Below, piece after piece: positions 25,494 to 34,249 of a stretch of 64,000 bases of DNA. The notes below the pieces were generated by a model that searched no databases, was not told the origin of the DNA, and saw nothing but the letters and a program-made list of their open reading frames with translations. Numbering within the stretch: position 1 is the stretch's first letter; each line of letters starts with the position of its first letter. The stretch comes from DASSBQ01 sp040981125 (GTDB taxonomy: Bacteria > Nitrospirota > Nitrospiria > Nitrospirales > Nitrospiraceae). The stretch spans positions 62,001 through 126,000 of the forward strand of contig JANRMQ010000001.1 in assembly GCA_040981125.1 (NCBI GenBank), in the 5' to 3' direction. The position numbers were made by a program, and so were the translations under genes.

Positions 25494-25862
25494 ATGAACA
25501 CTCGATATAGCCAGAGGATCTCGGTCGCTTGCTCGGTGATTTTCGCAGGAGACGGCGGAGTCGGAGAAGGTCGTATCGTCGATGTCTCCCTGCCCGGCTG
25601 CCTCCTTGAGAGCGCAGCCACCTTGAAGTCCGGTGATTATGTCCAGCTTCGCCTGTTTCTCCCCGACTTACAAACTCCGCTTCACGTACCGCTGGCCGCA
25701 GTCCGGTGGGTAGACGGCAATCGAGTCGGGCTCGAATTCATCCGTACCTCGGTGGAAGAGCAAATCAGACTGGAGAGCTTCGTTCGCGGTAGATCCAGAA
25801 TTGCGGGCAAACAGGCGGTTTGGACTGAAGCGATCGTGGTGGTTGGAGCAAGCGGTGACTAG
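25494..25862 (+). CDS. PilZ domain protein
   Basis: PilZ domains bind cyclic di-GMP and often control motility or surface behaviour. Both binding signatures are present: R-x3-R in NTRYSQR near the N-terminus and D-x-S-x2-G in IVDVSLPGC. The rest fits one PilZ barrel (LRLFLPDLQTPLHVPLAAVR, then GLEFI). From the ATG at 25494, with GGAGG 5 bases upstream, it has 122 residues. In-frame ATGs at 25455 and 25482 are less well supported. With flagellar genes upstream, a role in motility is plausible but unproven. Confidence 0.88.
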   Translation: MNTRYSQRISVACSVIFAGDGGVGEGRIVDVSLPGCLLESAATLKSGDYVQLRLFLPDLQTPLHVPLAAVRWVDGNRVGLEFIRTSVEEQIRLESFVRGRSRIAGKQAVWTEAIVVVGASGD

Positions 25863-25940
25863 CAATGCGGAACTGGACCAACGTGATACGCCGATGGAGA
25901 TCTCATGGCGGCACTCACAGGATCAGATCACGACAGATCC

Positions 25941-27350
25941 TCAGACTTCTCTCAAATCCTCTTCGGTGATTTCTCCCATGCCCGTCTCCGTCTTTCCTCT
26001 CAATGACGACGGATGCAGACCGTACTTCTTCAACATTTTGTAGAAATCGGCGCGATAACGTCCGGCAAATTGCGCGGCCCTGGAAATATTGCCACCCGTC
26101 ATTTGGAGCAGGTTTCGTAGATACGTCCGTTCGAATTCCTCTTTGGCTTCGGTCAACGGCTTCATAGCCATATCGGGCGCGACACAGACGGTGGGAAGAA
26201 GGTCGGGGGAAATCAGATCCTGCCGAGTCATGACCACGGCCTTTTCTATGGCGTTTTCGAGCTCTCGTACGTTGCCCGGCCACGGATACACCATCAACCG
26301 ATGCATGGCGGCCGCGGTGAAGCCGCGGACGTCTTTATTGGCCCGTATCGCGCTGTGCTTCAGAAAATGCTGCCCCAGCAGCGGAATGTCGTCTTTCCGT
26401 TCGCGAAGGGGCGGAACGGTCAGGGGAACGACGGAAATGCGATAGTACAAATCATGCCGGAATGTCCCCGCTTTGACCGCATCGGCGAGGTCCTTGTTCG
26501 TGGCGGCAATGATGCGCACATCCACCTTGGTCACATAATCGGCCCCCACTTCCCGCACTTCCCGTTCCTGCACGGCTCGGAGCAGCTTGACTTGCATGGA
26601 CAGCGGGAGTTCGGCGATCTCATCCAGAAATAGGGTCCCGCCGTTGGCGCTCTGGAAGAATCCACGTTTGGTGGCCACTGCGCTGGTGAAGGCGCCTCGC
26701 ACATGTCCAAACAGCTCACTTTCGAATAATGCATCCGGGATAGCCGCGCAATTCAAAGCCACGAACGGGTTTTTGGCCCGGCGGCTGTTGGTATGAATCA
26801 CCCGGGCCAACACCTCTTTCCCCGTCCCCGTTTCACCGGTCAGCAGAATCGTGGCGTCGGAGTCGGCGACCTGGGCGATTTTCTGAAACAACCGCTGCAT
26901 CGTCGGGCTGCGGGCGACCACATTTTCCAACCCGTAGAGCTCCTTCACCAGAGACTTCAGCCGCTGAATCTCGCGACTCATCCGCTGCTGGTCCAGCCCC
27001 TTGTCGATGGCGGCCTTCAACTCGCCATCGTCAAATGGCTTCGTCAGATAACCGAAGGCACCCCGCTGCATCGCTTCGACGGCGTTCGGAATACTGCCGT
27101 GAGCCGTGAGAATGATGACCGGCAGTCCCGGTTGCGTCCGCAAGAGGTCTTCCGTGACCTCCAGTCCGTCCTCTCCACGTAAACGAAGATCTGTGATGGC
27201 GATGTCGAACGTCTCCCGTTTGGCGGCATTCAAGGCGTCCTGTCCCGTCGTGCAGGGTGTCACGATGAACCCCATGGCGGACAGGCGCATCTTCAACAGG
27301 TGCAGCAGACCCTCGTCATCATCGACCACTAGAATTCGTTCTTGCTCCAT
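25941..27350 (-). CDS. Sigma-54-type response regulator, GlrR/QseF-like, with GAFTSA motif
   Basis: Three-domain regulator of 469 residues. The receiver (1-125) has ILVVDDDEGLL, an acceptor in ITDLRLRGEDG and KPF. The AAA+ domain has GETGTGKE, ELFGHVRGAFTSA and Walker B GTLFLDEIAE. The C-terminus carries a Fis-like helix-turn-helix (GGNISRAAQFAGRYRADFYK). The sigma-54 contact loop is GAFTSA, where nearly all active relatives have GAFTGA. It is the last gene of a kinase-lipoprotein-regulator operon in the order glrK-qseG-glrR known from enterobacteria. Whether it still drives sigma-54 needs a test. Confidence 0.9.
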   Translation of the reverse strand: MEQERILVVDDDEGLLHLLKMRLSAMGFIVTPCTTGQDALNAAKRETFDIAITDLRLRGEDGLEVTEDLLRTQPGLPVIILTAHGSIPNAVEAMQRGAFGYLTKPFDDGELKAAIDKGLDQQRMSREIQRLKSLVKELYGLENVVARSPTMQRLFQKIAQVADSDATILLTGETGTGKEVLARVIHTNSRRAKNPFVALNCAAIPDALFESELFGHVRGAFTSAVATKRGFFQSANGGTLFLDEIAELPLSMQVKLLRAVQEREVREVGADYVTKVDVRIIAATNKDLADAVKAGTFRHDLYYRISVVPLTVPPLRERKDDIPLLGQHFLKHSAIRANKDVRGFTAAAMHRLMVYPWPGNVRELENAIEKAVVMTRQDLISPDLLPTVCVAPDMAMKPLTEAKEEFERTYLRNLLQMTGGNISRAAQFAGRYRADFYKMLKKYGLHPSSLRGKTETGMGEITEEDLREV

Positions 27351-27357
27351 ATCGGTC

Positions 27358-28137
27358 CTATGGTTTCGTGGGTTCGGGAGCCAAAGCCGGTGCCGTGTTC
27401 GACGGCGGCCGGATCGGGCGAATTTTTTCTCTCATTTCCTGATCGATCCGTTTCAGCGCCTCTAATTGGCCGGTCAATTCTTCGATCTTTCGATCGCGAT
27501 CGGTAAGCTGGCGCTGCAATGATTGGAGCGTGCCGGCCTCGACCGTCACTTTGCTGGCTTCACGCTTCGAGCTCAACGCTTCCACTTTCTTCTCTTGTTC
27601 TTGCAGTTCGCGGTGCAGACTTTCCACCGACTGAGACTCGGATTCCTGAATCGATCGCAGTTGCTGAATGGTCAGCTCGCGATCGAGAAGATCGCGCACC
27701 GTCCGTTCTGTGGCCCTGTTCAGAAGCACACCGTGTCGGGAAATAGCGGGCGCGCCGGCAACCGCCTGGAACCACGATTGATCGGGAGGGATCGTACCGC
27801 TCTGAAGCAACTGAATCCATAATTTACTTGAAGATGCGAATTGGCTTTTAGGGGCTGCTGAAATCACCCGCTCGAAATACCGTAGGGCCGATTCCTGATT
27901 TTCATACAACGCCGACAACGCGCGCATAAACAGCACATGGTCACAGGCGCTCTTCTGGCCGCATCTCGCGATCAGCGCCTCCTGCTTTTTGACCAAAGTC
28001 TGGAGGGATTTCGCGTCCGCTGGGTCCGAGATGAAATAGGGGCCGCTGCTTGGAGCCGGGACCGTGGCGCACCCCCCTTGCCAGGTCAGAAAAAGGAGGG
28101 CGAGAGCGCCGGTCCGGATGAGGCGAGGCCCGATCAT
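27358..28137 (-). CDS. QseG-like lipoprotein between kinase and regulator
   Basis: 259 residues. The N-terminus ends in a lipobox-like WQGGCATV. The early mature region DAKSLQTLVKKQEALIARCG and DHVLFMRALSALYENQESAL is helical and TPR-like. The second half is a long coiled coil (RELTIQQLRSIQESESQSVE to LTGQLEALKRIDQEM) and a Pro-rich tail. The start overlaps the kinase stop by 4 bases and the stop lies 7 bases before the regulator. In E. coli, QseG is an outer-membrane lipoprotein that modulates the kinase QseE/GlrK. The assignment rests on order and lipoprotein nature. Confidence 0.78.
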   Translation of the reverse strand: MIGPRLIRTGALALLFLTWQGGCATVPAPSSGPYFISDPADAKSLQTLVKKQEALIARCGQKSACDHVLFMRALSALYENQESALRYFERVISAAPKSQFASSSKLWIQLLQSGTIPPDQSWFQAVAGAPAISRHGVLLNRATERTVRDLLDRELTIQQLRSIQESESQSVESLHRELQEQEKKVEALSSKREASKVTVEAGTLQSLQRQLTDRDRKIEELTGQLEALKRIDQEMREKIRPIRPPSNTAPALAPEPTKP

Positions 28138-29603
28138 CTTCCCCCCGGCCGCGTCAACAACAGACAGAATCGGATCGTGGTTCCCTTTCCGACCTCGCTC
28201 TCCACCCAGATCCGTCCGCCATGCGCTTCCACCACCCGTTTGGCCAAGGCCAACCCGAGCCCGCTGCCCACGGCGGCCCGTTTGGCTTTAGTCCGGCCCT
28301 GATAGAAACGATCAAAGATATGAGGGAGTTCCTGGGCCGGGATGCCGGGCCCCGCGTCCGATACCGAGACATAGAGAAGCCCCTCTTGAATATTCGGGGT
28401 CATGCAGAGTTTGACGACGGCCCCTTCCGGGCTGAACTTCAAACCGTTGGACAGCACATTATCAAGCACCTGTTCGATCCGCGCTCCATCGGCCTTCACC
28501 CAATGACGCTCGCTCGGCGCTTCGACAAGCAACTGCACATGCTTGGCATCGGCCAGCAGCCTGATCTTATTGACCGACACCTCGGCGACTTTCTTGAGAT
28601 CGGTCGGCGTGAACCGATACTCCATCATCCCCGCTTCCATTTTCGACAGATCCAGAATCGTGGAGATCAAATGCATGAGACGGCGGCTGCTGTCGGCCAT
28701 AATCCGCAAGGTCGTGCGTTGATCCTGCGTCAGAGGACCCGGAATCCCGTCCAATAATAAATGTGTGCCTTCCTGGATCGAGGCCATGGGCGTCCGCAAT
28801 TCGTGCGAGACATGAGCCAGGAACTCGCTTTTGATATCATCGAGTTGCTGAAGCTGTTTCCCCATCCAATTGACGGTCTCGCCCAACTCGCGCAGTTCGC
28901 TCGGCGCGCGAATTTTCAGGGAAGCGGGAAAATGGCCCTGTCCGATCTGCTCGATATGAGCCTGAAGCCTGCGCAGGGGCCGCAAAATATTGTAACTGGC
29001 GATCGTCGCAAGACCCAGTCCAAACAGCAAGGCGACCAACACGAGTTGTTGCGTCACCGCCTCGGCCTCGATGGAGCTGGCGCGCGCTTCGTTCAGTCCG
29101 ACGCTGATCCTCGCCTCATGGAGCCCGATATAACCCTGTAACGTCGACGCCATGCGATCCGCGATCGCCTCCATGCGCACATCATAGTATGTCGCGCTGT
29201 ACTCCGATTCCGGCGCCGCCGGAGACAACTGCGCATGGAAGAGCGCGATCTGCTGCTGTTGCAAGCGCTCCGCCTCTTTAAGCAACTGCTGTCCCTGCAG
29301 CGAGGACTCCTTGCCGTACTGTTGCGCCAAGGCATGCTGAAATTCTTTCGTCTCCTGATCGAAGTGCTCCAGAAACGTAGCGGCATGAACCGCCAGATAT
29401 TTTTTCTGGCTCTGGATCTGGTCGTAAAACGAAACGAGCAATCGCTTGGCCGCTTCGATTTCAGGATAGTGCTGCGACGCCATTTCGGCGCTTAAGCCCG
29501 AAAGCTGGCGAATCTGAAAAAGGGCGTAGACATTAACCCCGGCCATGGCGATGATGATGATCAAATAGGTCAGGACCAATCGCCAAAAAATCGAAAGCCG
29601 CAC
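28134..29603 (-). CDS. Membrane histidine kinase, GlrK/QseE-like
   Basis: 489 residues. Two membrane helices (about 9-29 and 190-210) flank a helical sensor region of about 160 residues. A HAMP domain follows (NILRPLRRLQAHIEQIGQGH). The H box is LAHVSHELRTPMASIQEGTH, and the ATPase domain has LDNVLSNGLKFSPEGA, DAGPGIPAQ and GSGLGLALAKRVVEAH. The H-box context with EGTHLL matches GlrK-type kinases. It heads the operon with a QseG-like lipoprotein and an NtrC-type regulator. No clear promoter was found in the 155-bp upstream gap. Confidence 0.9.
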   Translation of the reverse strand: MRLSIFWRLVLTYLIIIIAMAGVNVYALFQIRQLSGLSAEMASQHYPEIEAAKRLLVSFYDQIQSQKKYLAVHAATFLEHFDQETKEFQHALAQQYGKESSLQGQQLLKEAERLQQQQIALFHAQLSPAAPESEYSATYYDVRMEAIADRMASTLQGYIGLHEARISVGLNEARASSIEAEAVTQQLVLVALLFGLGLATIASYNILRPLRRLQAHIEQIGQGHFPASLKIRAPSELRELGETVNWMGKQLQQLDDIKSEFLAHVSHELRTPMASIQEGTHLLLDGIPGPLTQDQRTTLRIMADSSRRLMHLISTILDLSKMEAGMMEYRFTPTDLKKVAEVSVNKIRLLADAKHVQLLVEAPSERHWVKADGARIEQVLDNVLSNGLKFSPEGAVVKLCMTPNIQEGLLYVSVSDAGPGIPAQELPHIFDRFYQGRTKAKRAAVGSGLGLALAKRVVEAHGGRIWVESEVGKGTTIRFCLLLTRPGGR

Positions 29604-29758
29604 GAAACGCCCCTCGAGAAGCCGGATGATCGACGATATTGTGATCGGAATGGAGTGTATGTAAACCCATACAACAGATCCTCCGGCTGCTCAACAACTT
29701 CCACCTTTGCTGCAAGCGCGCGGGGCGCTGCCGCACCGGCCGCCGGCTTGGCGCTCCT

Positions 29759-30577
29759 CTAGCGGTGGTCGCCACCCCATTTGGACGCGAAGGCCCGCTG
29801 CCGGCGGGAGGTGCCGCGCAACGCAGCGAACAAGTGGCCGCGAAACAGCAACATGGCGGCGGCCAACGGCGGCGTCAGCAGGATAGCGGCCATGCCCGTC
29901 ACCTCGCCGGCCATGCCGAGGCTATTCAGCCATGCGGTCAATACGGTAAACGGCAAGATCAGCAACTGAAAAAGGTCCAGCCCGGCGCCGCGACCGAGGC
30001 GATTGGATAAGGACACGAACAGAGAAAAGCCCAGCGGCATCAACACGAGGGCCAACGGGAGAAACCATTCGATCCAATTTTCCAAGACGAACTCGTAGCT
30101 GCTTTTGAGGACGTCCAACGGCGAATCATGGCGCACCTGGTAGATGACTTCGGGCGCGGGATTCAACAGAATGAAGATCAGCAGTAGAATCGCGGCCACC
30201 AGCATGCGGCTGTCGGGATTCGACTGGAGGCTCATATCCAACAACATCGTCGGAATCCACAGGACAAAGCCGACGCTGATCACATCCCAAAAATAATGGC
30301 CGAAACTGTCCGTGATATCCCGCAACCCCAAGGGCCTGGCCCCCATCACGGCCTGCTCGGTCAAGCTCAGCATGGCGCCGATCAATAACGCGTTGACGGC
30401 GCCCAACAAAAATCCCCCGGCGATCCCAAGCGGACGGGCCAGCGACGCGGCGACCGTGAACGCGAGCGCGAACACGATCAACGCCACGATGATGATCCAT
30501 CCGCGGATCAAGGAGCGGATCGTCGCTCGGCCGGCGTCGCGATACAACTGCAATGTCGAAGAGATGATGGAATCCAT
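29759..30577 (-). CDS. Polytopic membrane protein, unassigned
   Basis: 272 residues from the ATG at 30577, with GAGG 7 bases upstream; a longer frame to 30697 has no such site. Six or so membrane segments are evident, for example GWIIIVALIVFALAFTVAAS, LLGAVNALLIGAMLSLTEQA, ISVGFVLWIPTMLLDMSL and AAILLLIFILLNPAPEVIYQ. The motif LNPAPEVIYQ is typical of proteins in which a short periplasmic loop precedes a soluble stretch. I do not recognise a family. It lies between the GlrK-like kinase and divergent clpB. Confidence 0.7.
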   Translation of the reverse strand: MDSIISSTLQLYRDAGRATIRSLIRGWIIIVALIVFALAFTVAASLARPLGIAGGFLLGAVNALLIGAMLSLTEQAVMGARPLGLRDITDSFGHYFWDVISVGFVLWIPTMLLDMSLQSNPDSRMLVAAILLLIFILLNPAPEVIYQVRHDSPLDVLKSSYEFVLENWIEWFLPLALVLMPLGFSLFVSLSNRLGRGAGLDLFQLLILPFTVLTAWLNSLGMAGEVTGMAAILLTPPLAAAMLLFRGHLFAALRGTSRRQRAFASKWGGDHR

Positions 30578-30779
30578 AATCAAGCCTCGCGGCCAGCTTC
30601 GTCGAAAAACCGGCAAGCATATCTGAAGCGTCACGTGTGATTCGGGACAATAGTCTGGACCGGGCCTTCTGGTCAAGCAATGGCCCCTGCCCGCCACGAC
30701 ATGCCGACACGCCGCCGATTCTGTCTGGCAATCGCCGACGAAGCGATCGGCGACCGCCTGTTCATCCCGCTCGTGAACG

Positions 30780-30808
30780 TTGACTTAACCGGATGGAATG
30801 ATTATTTC
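30780..30808 (+). promoter_or_regulatory. Possible sigma-70-like promoter for clpB
   Basis: TTGACT (30780-30785) and TATTTC (30803-30808) are 17 bases apart, with clpB 37 bases downstream. No CIRCE inverted repeat (TTAGCACTC-N9-GAGTGCTAA) is seen, so HrcA control is not supported. Confidence 0.4.
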
Positions 30809-30844
30809 CAAACGTAGCGGCTACTCTAAAAGGAGAGAGACGAT

Positions 30845-33439
30845 ATGGATATGAATCGAATGACGGTCAAATTGCAGGAAGCGCTGCAGGCTGCTTCCGC
30901 TCAAGCGATGCGCCGGGGCCATCAGGGCATCGACGCCGAACATCTTCTTCTGGCATTGCTCGAGCAGGAAGGCGGACTCGCTCCCGCGCTCGTGGACCAA
31001 TCCGGCGTCTCCGGCTCCGCCGTCAGGCAGGCGGTCGAACAGGCTCTTTCCAAAGTGCCGCAGGTCCAGGGACCCGGCGCCGCCCCCGGCCAGATTCATC
31101 TGACTCCCCGGCTCGCGAAGATCCTCACCCGATCCGAAGAGATCATGAAGGAACTGCGCGATGAATATATCAGCGTCGAACACGTGTTGCTCGCGATGGC
31201 GGAAGAAGGGGGCGTCCTTCGCCACCTCAACGTGACCAAAGACCGGTTGTTGGCCGCGCTCCAGCAAGTGCGAGGCAATCAACGGGTCACCAGCCAGGAC
31301 CCCGAAGGCACCTACCAGTCGCTTGAAAAGTACGGTCGCGATCTGACCAGACTCGCGTCCCAGGGCAAGCTGGACCCGGTCATCGGCCGCGATGATGAAA
31401 TCCGGCGCGTGATTCAAATCCTTTCGCGGCGCACCAAGAACAATCCCGTCCTGATCGGCGAGCCGGGCGTGGGAAAAACGGCGATCGTCGAAGGGCTGGC
31501 CCAGCGAATCGTGAAGGGGGATGTGCCCGACGGCTTGAAACAGAAACGGCTCATCGTGCTCGATATGGGAGCCCTGGTCGCCGGTGCAAAGTTCCGTGGT
31601 GAGTTCGAAGAGCGGTTGAAAGCGGTCTTAAAAGAGGTGCAGGCGGCGCAGGGGCAGATCCTCCTGTTCATCGACGAGTTGCACACGGTGGTCGGCGCCG
31701 GCGCGGCCGAGGGCTCGATGGATGCGGCCAATCTCCTCAAGCCCATGCTGGCCAGGGGTGAATTGCATCTCATCGGCGCCACGACCCTGGACGAATATCG
31801 CAAACATATCGAGAAGGACGCCGCCTTGGAGCGGCGGTTCCAAACGGTCTTCGTCGACCAACCGAGCGTCGAGAACACCATCTCCATTCTTCGCGGGTTG
31901 AAAGAACGCTATGAGGTGCACCACGGCGTGCGCATCAAGGACGCGGCGCTGGTCGCCGCCGCCAAACTGTCGCACCGGTACATCAGTGACCGGTTTCTGC
32001 CCGACAAGGCGATCGATCTCGTCGATGAGGCAGCGGCGCGCCTGCGGACTGAAATCGACAGCTTGCCGGCCGAACTGGACGAAGTCTCACGCAAAGTCAT
32101 GCAGTTGGAAATTGAGCGCGAGGCGCTGAAGAAAGAAACGGATCAAGCGAGCAAGGCGCGCTTGGCCGCCCTCGAAAAGGAATTAGCCGAACGAAACAGC
32201 GATCTGCAAGTCCTCAAGGCGCGGTGGGAATCCGAAAAGACCTCGGTGGCGAAGCTGCGCAAAACCCGGCAGCATATAGAAGAGGTGAAACGCGAAATCG
32301 AGCAGGCCGAGCGCGCTTATGATCTGAACAAGGTGGCCGAGTTGCGCTACGGCGAGTTGCCGAAACTGGAACGGGAACTCGAATTGGAAGTCCAGCACTT
32401 GGGCAAAAAGCAAGGGGAAAGCCGCCTACTGAAGGAAGAAGTAGATGAAGATGACATCGCCGCGGTGGTCAGCCGCTGGACCGGAATTCCGGTCAGCCGG
32501 CTGGTCGAAGGCGAAATGGAAAAGCTCCTGAAGCTGGAAGAACTTCTTCACCAGCGCGTCGTCGGGCAGGATGAGGCGGTCACCGCCGTCGCCGACGCCG
32601 TGGTGCGGGCGCGATCCGGCATCAAGGATCCGAATCGGCCGATCGGCTCATTTCTCTTTCTTGGACCGACCGGGGTCGGCAAGACGGAATTGGCGCGCGC
32701 CTTGGCCGCCACCTTGTTCGATGACGAGCAAAACCTGATCCGCATCGACATGTCGGAATATATGGAGAAACACACCGTCGCGCGATTGATCGGGGCGCCC
32801 CCGGGCTATGTCGGCTACGAAGAAGGCGGACAATTGACGGAAGCGGTGCGCCGCCGTCCTTTCTCGGTCATCCTGTTCGACGAGATCGAAAAAGCGCACC
32901 ACGACGTCTTCAACGTGCTCTTGCAGGTCCTCGATGACGGCCGGCTCACGGACTCGCAGGGCCGCACCGTAGACTTCAAAAATACCGTGCTCATCATGAC
33001 CTCCAATATCGGAAGCCAGCTGATTTTCGAATCTCAACAGTCGGGAGCGTCCTATGATCAAATGCGCGCGGTCGTCACCACTGAACTGCGCAGGCATTTC
33101 CGGCCGGAGTTTCTCAACCGGATCGATGAAATCGTCGTGTTCCATCCGTTGGCGGAAGACCACCTGACGAAGATCGTCGATATCCAACTCGACCGCCTGC
33201 GCAAACGCCTGGCCGAGCGGCATATCACGCTGGCCGTCACACCCGAGGCATTGCGGAGTCTCGGCCGTCGCGGCTACGATCCGACTTATGGTGCACGGCC
33301 GTTGAAGCGGCTGATTCAGCAGGAAATCGAAACACCCCTCGCCCGCCAACTCGTCAAGGGCGAACTGCGGGACGGCGAGACCGCTACGGTGGATCTGAAG
33401 AACGGTCAGACGGTCATCGTGCCCACCCTGTCCACGTGA
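30845..33439 (+). CDS. clpB: ATP-dependent disaggregase ClpB
   Basis: ClpB is the hexameric AAA+ chaperone that resolves protein aggregates with DnaK. The Clp_N domain opens the protein (MTVKLQEALQAASAQAMRRG). The first AAA+ module has GEPGVGKT and LLFIDELHTVVGAG. The coiled-coil middle domain lies at about 400-530 (LEIEREALKKETDQASKARL), and the second module has FLGPTGVGKTELARAL and VILFDEIEKAH. No ClpP-binding IGF loop is evident. Its 864 residues match ClpB. GGAGAGA precedes the ATG. Monocistronic, with divergent neighbours. Confidence 0.98.
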   Translation: MDMNRMTVKLQEALQAASAQAMRRGHQGIDAEHLLLALLEQEGGLAPALVDQSGVSGSAVRQAVEQALSKVPQVQGPGAAPGQIHLTPRLAKILTRSEEIMKELRDEYISVEHVLLAMAEEGGVLRHLNVTKDRLLAALQQVRGNQRVTSQDPEGTYQSLEKYGRDLTRLASQGKLDPVIGRDDEIRRVIQILSRRTKNNPVLIGEPGVGKTAIVEGLAQRIVKGDVPDGLKQKRLIVLDMGALVAGAKFRGEFEERLKAVLKEVQAAQGQILLFIDELHTVVGAGAAEGSMDAANLLKPMLARGELHLIGATTLDEYRKHIEKDAALERRFQTVFVDQPSVENTISILRGLKERYEVHHGVRIKDAALVAAAKLSHRYISDRFLPDKAIDLVDEAAARLRTEIDSLPAELDEVSRKVMQLEIEREALKKETDQASKARLAALEKELAERNSDLQVLKARWESEKTSVAKLRKTRQHIEEVKREIEQAERAYDLNKVAELRYGELPKLERELELEVQHLGKKQGESRLLKEEVDEDDIAAVVSRWTGIPVSRLVEGEMEKLLKLEELLHQRVVGQDEAVTAVADAVVRARSGIKDPNRPIGSFLFLGPTGVGKTELARALAATLFDDEQNLIRIDMSEYMEKHTVARLIGAPPGYVGYEEGGQLTEAVRRRPFSVILFDEIEKAHHDVFNVLLQVLDDGRLTDSQGRTVDFKNTVLIMTSNIGSQLIFESQQSGASYDQMRAVVTTELRRHFRPEFLNRIDEIVVFHPLAEDHLTKIVDIQLDRLRKRLAERHITLAVTPEALRSLGRRGYDPTYGARPLKRLIQQEIETPLARQLVKGELRDGETATVDLKNGQTVIVPTLST

Positions 33440-33475
33440 CCGTCCGAGCGCGAAAGCGGGTGCCTTCCGCGCGAC

Positions 33476-33901
33476 TCAGTTGATCTGGACCGCCCCGCCC
33501 TTGGCGTCCGTGTCGCCGCCGCTCATGCGGCGTTTGTCGAGTCGATAGTCGGTGGGTGTGACTTCCAGTACATGCCCTCTGATCGTGTGGAACGAACCCC
33601 GATTGAACACGACGCGGCCGCCATCCTTGAGCTCGAGCGAGAAGATGATCGTGCCGGTCTCGCCGTGCTTCAGTGCCACACTTCCCTCCGCCTTGGATAA
33701 TTCATACGCCCGCCGCTCGTTGAACGTCAGATTACTGTCCACGACTTTGGCCATCATCCGGCCCGTCCCGTCAAACAGGGCAAAGGTCACCAACAGCGGC
33801 CCCGCCGGCTTCTCCAACGCCACCTGCAGCTGCGGCGTGCCTTCGATGTCGATCGTGCCGTCGGCGTTGCGAAACAAGTTTGAACCGATCTCAATATCCA
33901 T
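33476..33901 (-). CDS. Hypothetical beta-rich protein
   Basis: 141 residues with no signal peptide or membrane helix. Alternating short strands dominate (QLQVALEKPAGPLLVTFALF, TGTIIFSLELKDGGRVVFNR, HVLEVTPTDYRLDKRR), suggesting a compact beta sandwich. I do not recognise a family. Its start lies 36 bases downstream of the small membrane protein at 33938-34150 on the same strand, so they are probably co-transcribed. Confidence 0.65.
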   Translation of the reverse strand: MDIEIGSNLFRNADGTIDIEGTPQLQVALEKPAGPLLVTFALFDGTGRMMAKVVDSNLTFNERRAYELSKAEGSVALKHGETGTIIFSLELKDGGRVVFNRGSFHTIRGHVLEVTPTDYRLDKRRMSGGDTDAKGGAVQIN

Positions 33902-33937
33902 GCGTTCATCTCCAATCTGAAGGATTCGCGATGCTGT

Positions 33938-34150
33938 CTACGACTTCTTAATTCGATCCAGGATCAGCGCAATGCAGCCGCCGAGCAACCCGCCGCCGAG
34001 AATGGTGGTCATGAGTTCCACCAACTTCAATTCCCAGACGGAGCCTTGAGCCTGGGTGACTTCGCGGATGCCGCCTTGCAGCATGATGACGGCCAAGGCC
34101 ATCGTGGCCCCGATGAAAAACCACCACATGAAGACTTTCATCGTATGCAT
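33938..34150 (-). CDS. Small two-helix membrane protein
   Basis: 70 residues, or 67 from the second ATG at 34141. Two hydrophobic helices are visible: VFMWWFFIGATMALAVIML and LMTTILGGGLLGGCIALIL. The tail is basic (DRIKKS). Ribosome-site evidence for either ATG is weak. Downstream on the same strand is the hypothetical gene at 33476-33901. Function is unknown. Confidence 0.6.
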   Translation of the reverse strand: MHTMKVFMWWFFIGATMALAVIMLQGGIREVTQAQGSVWELKLVELMTTILGGGLLGGCIALILDRIKKS

Positions 34151-34249
34151 GACGAGGGTGAATCCCTTTTGTCTCCGCGTTCAATGATCGAAGGACGCGT
34201 CTCACGATGCGACACTCAATCCCGGCCGATGAGCCTTGCCGGCCGTTAA

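Noticed and set aside
30698..30844. CIRCE or heat-shock operator before clpB
   Set aside because: No TTAGCACTC-type inverted repeat found in the upstream region.
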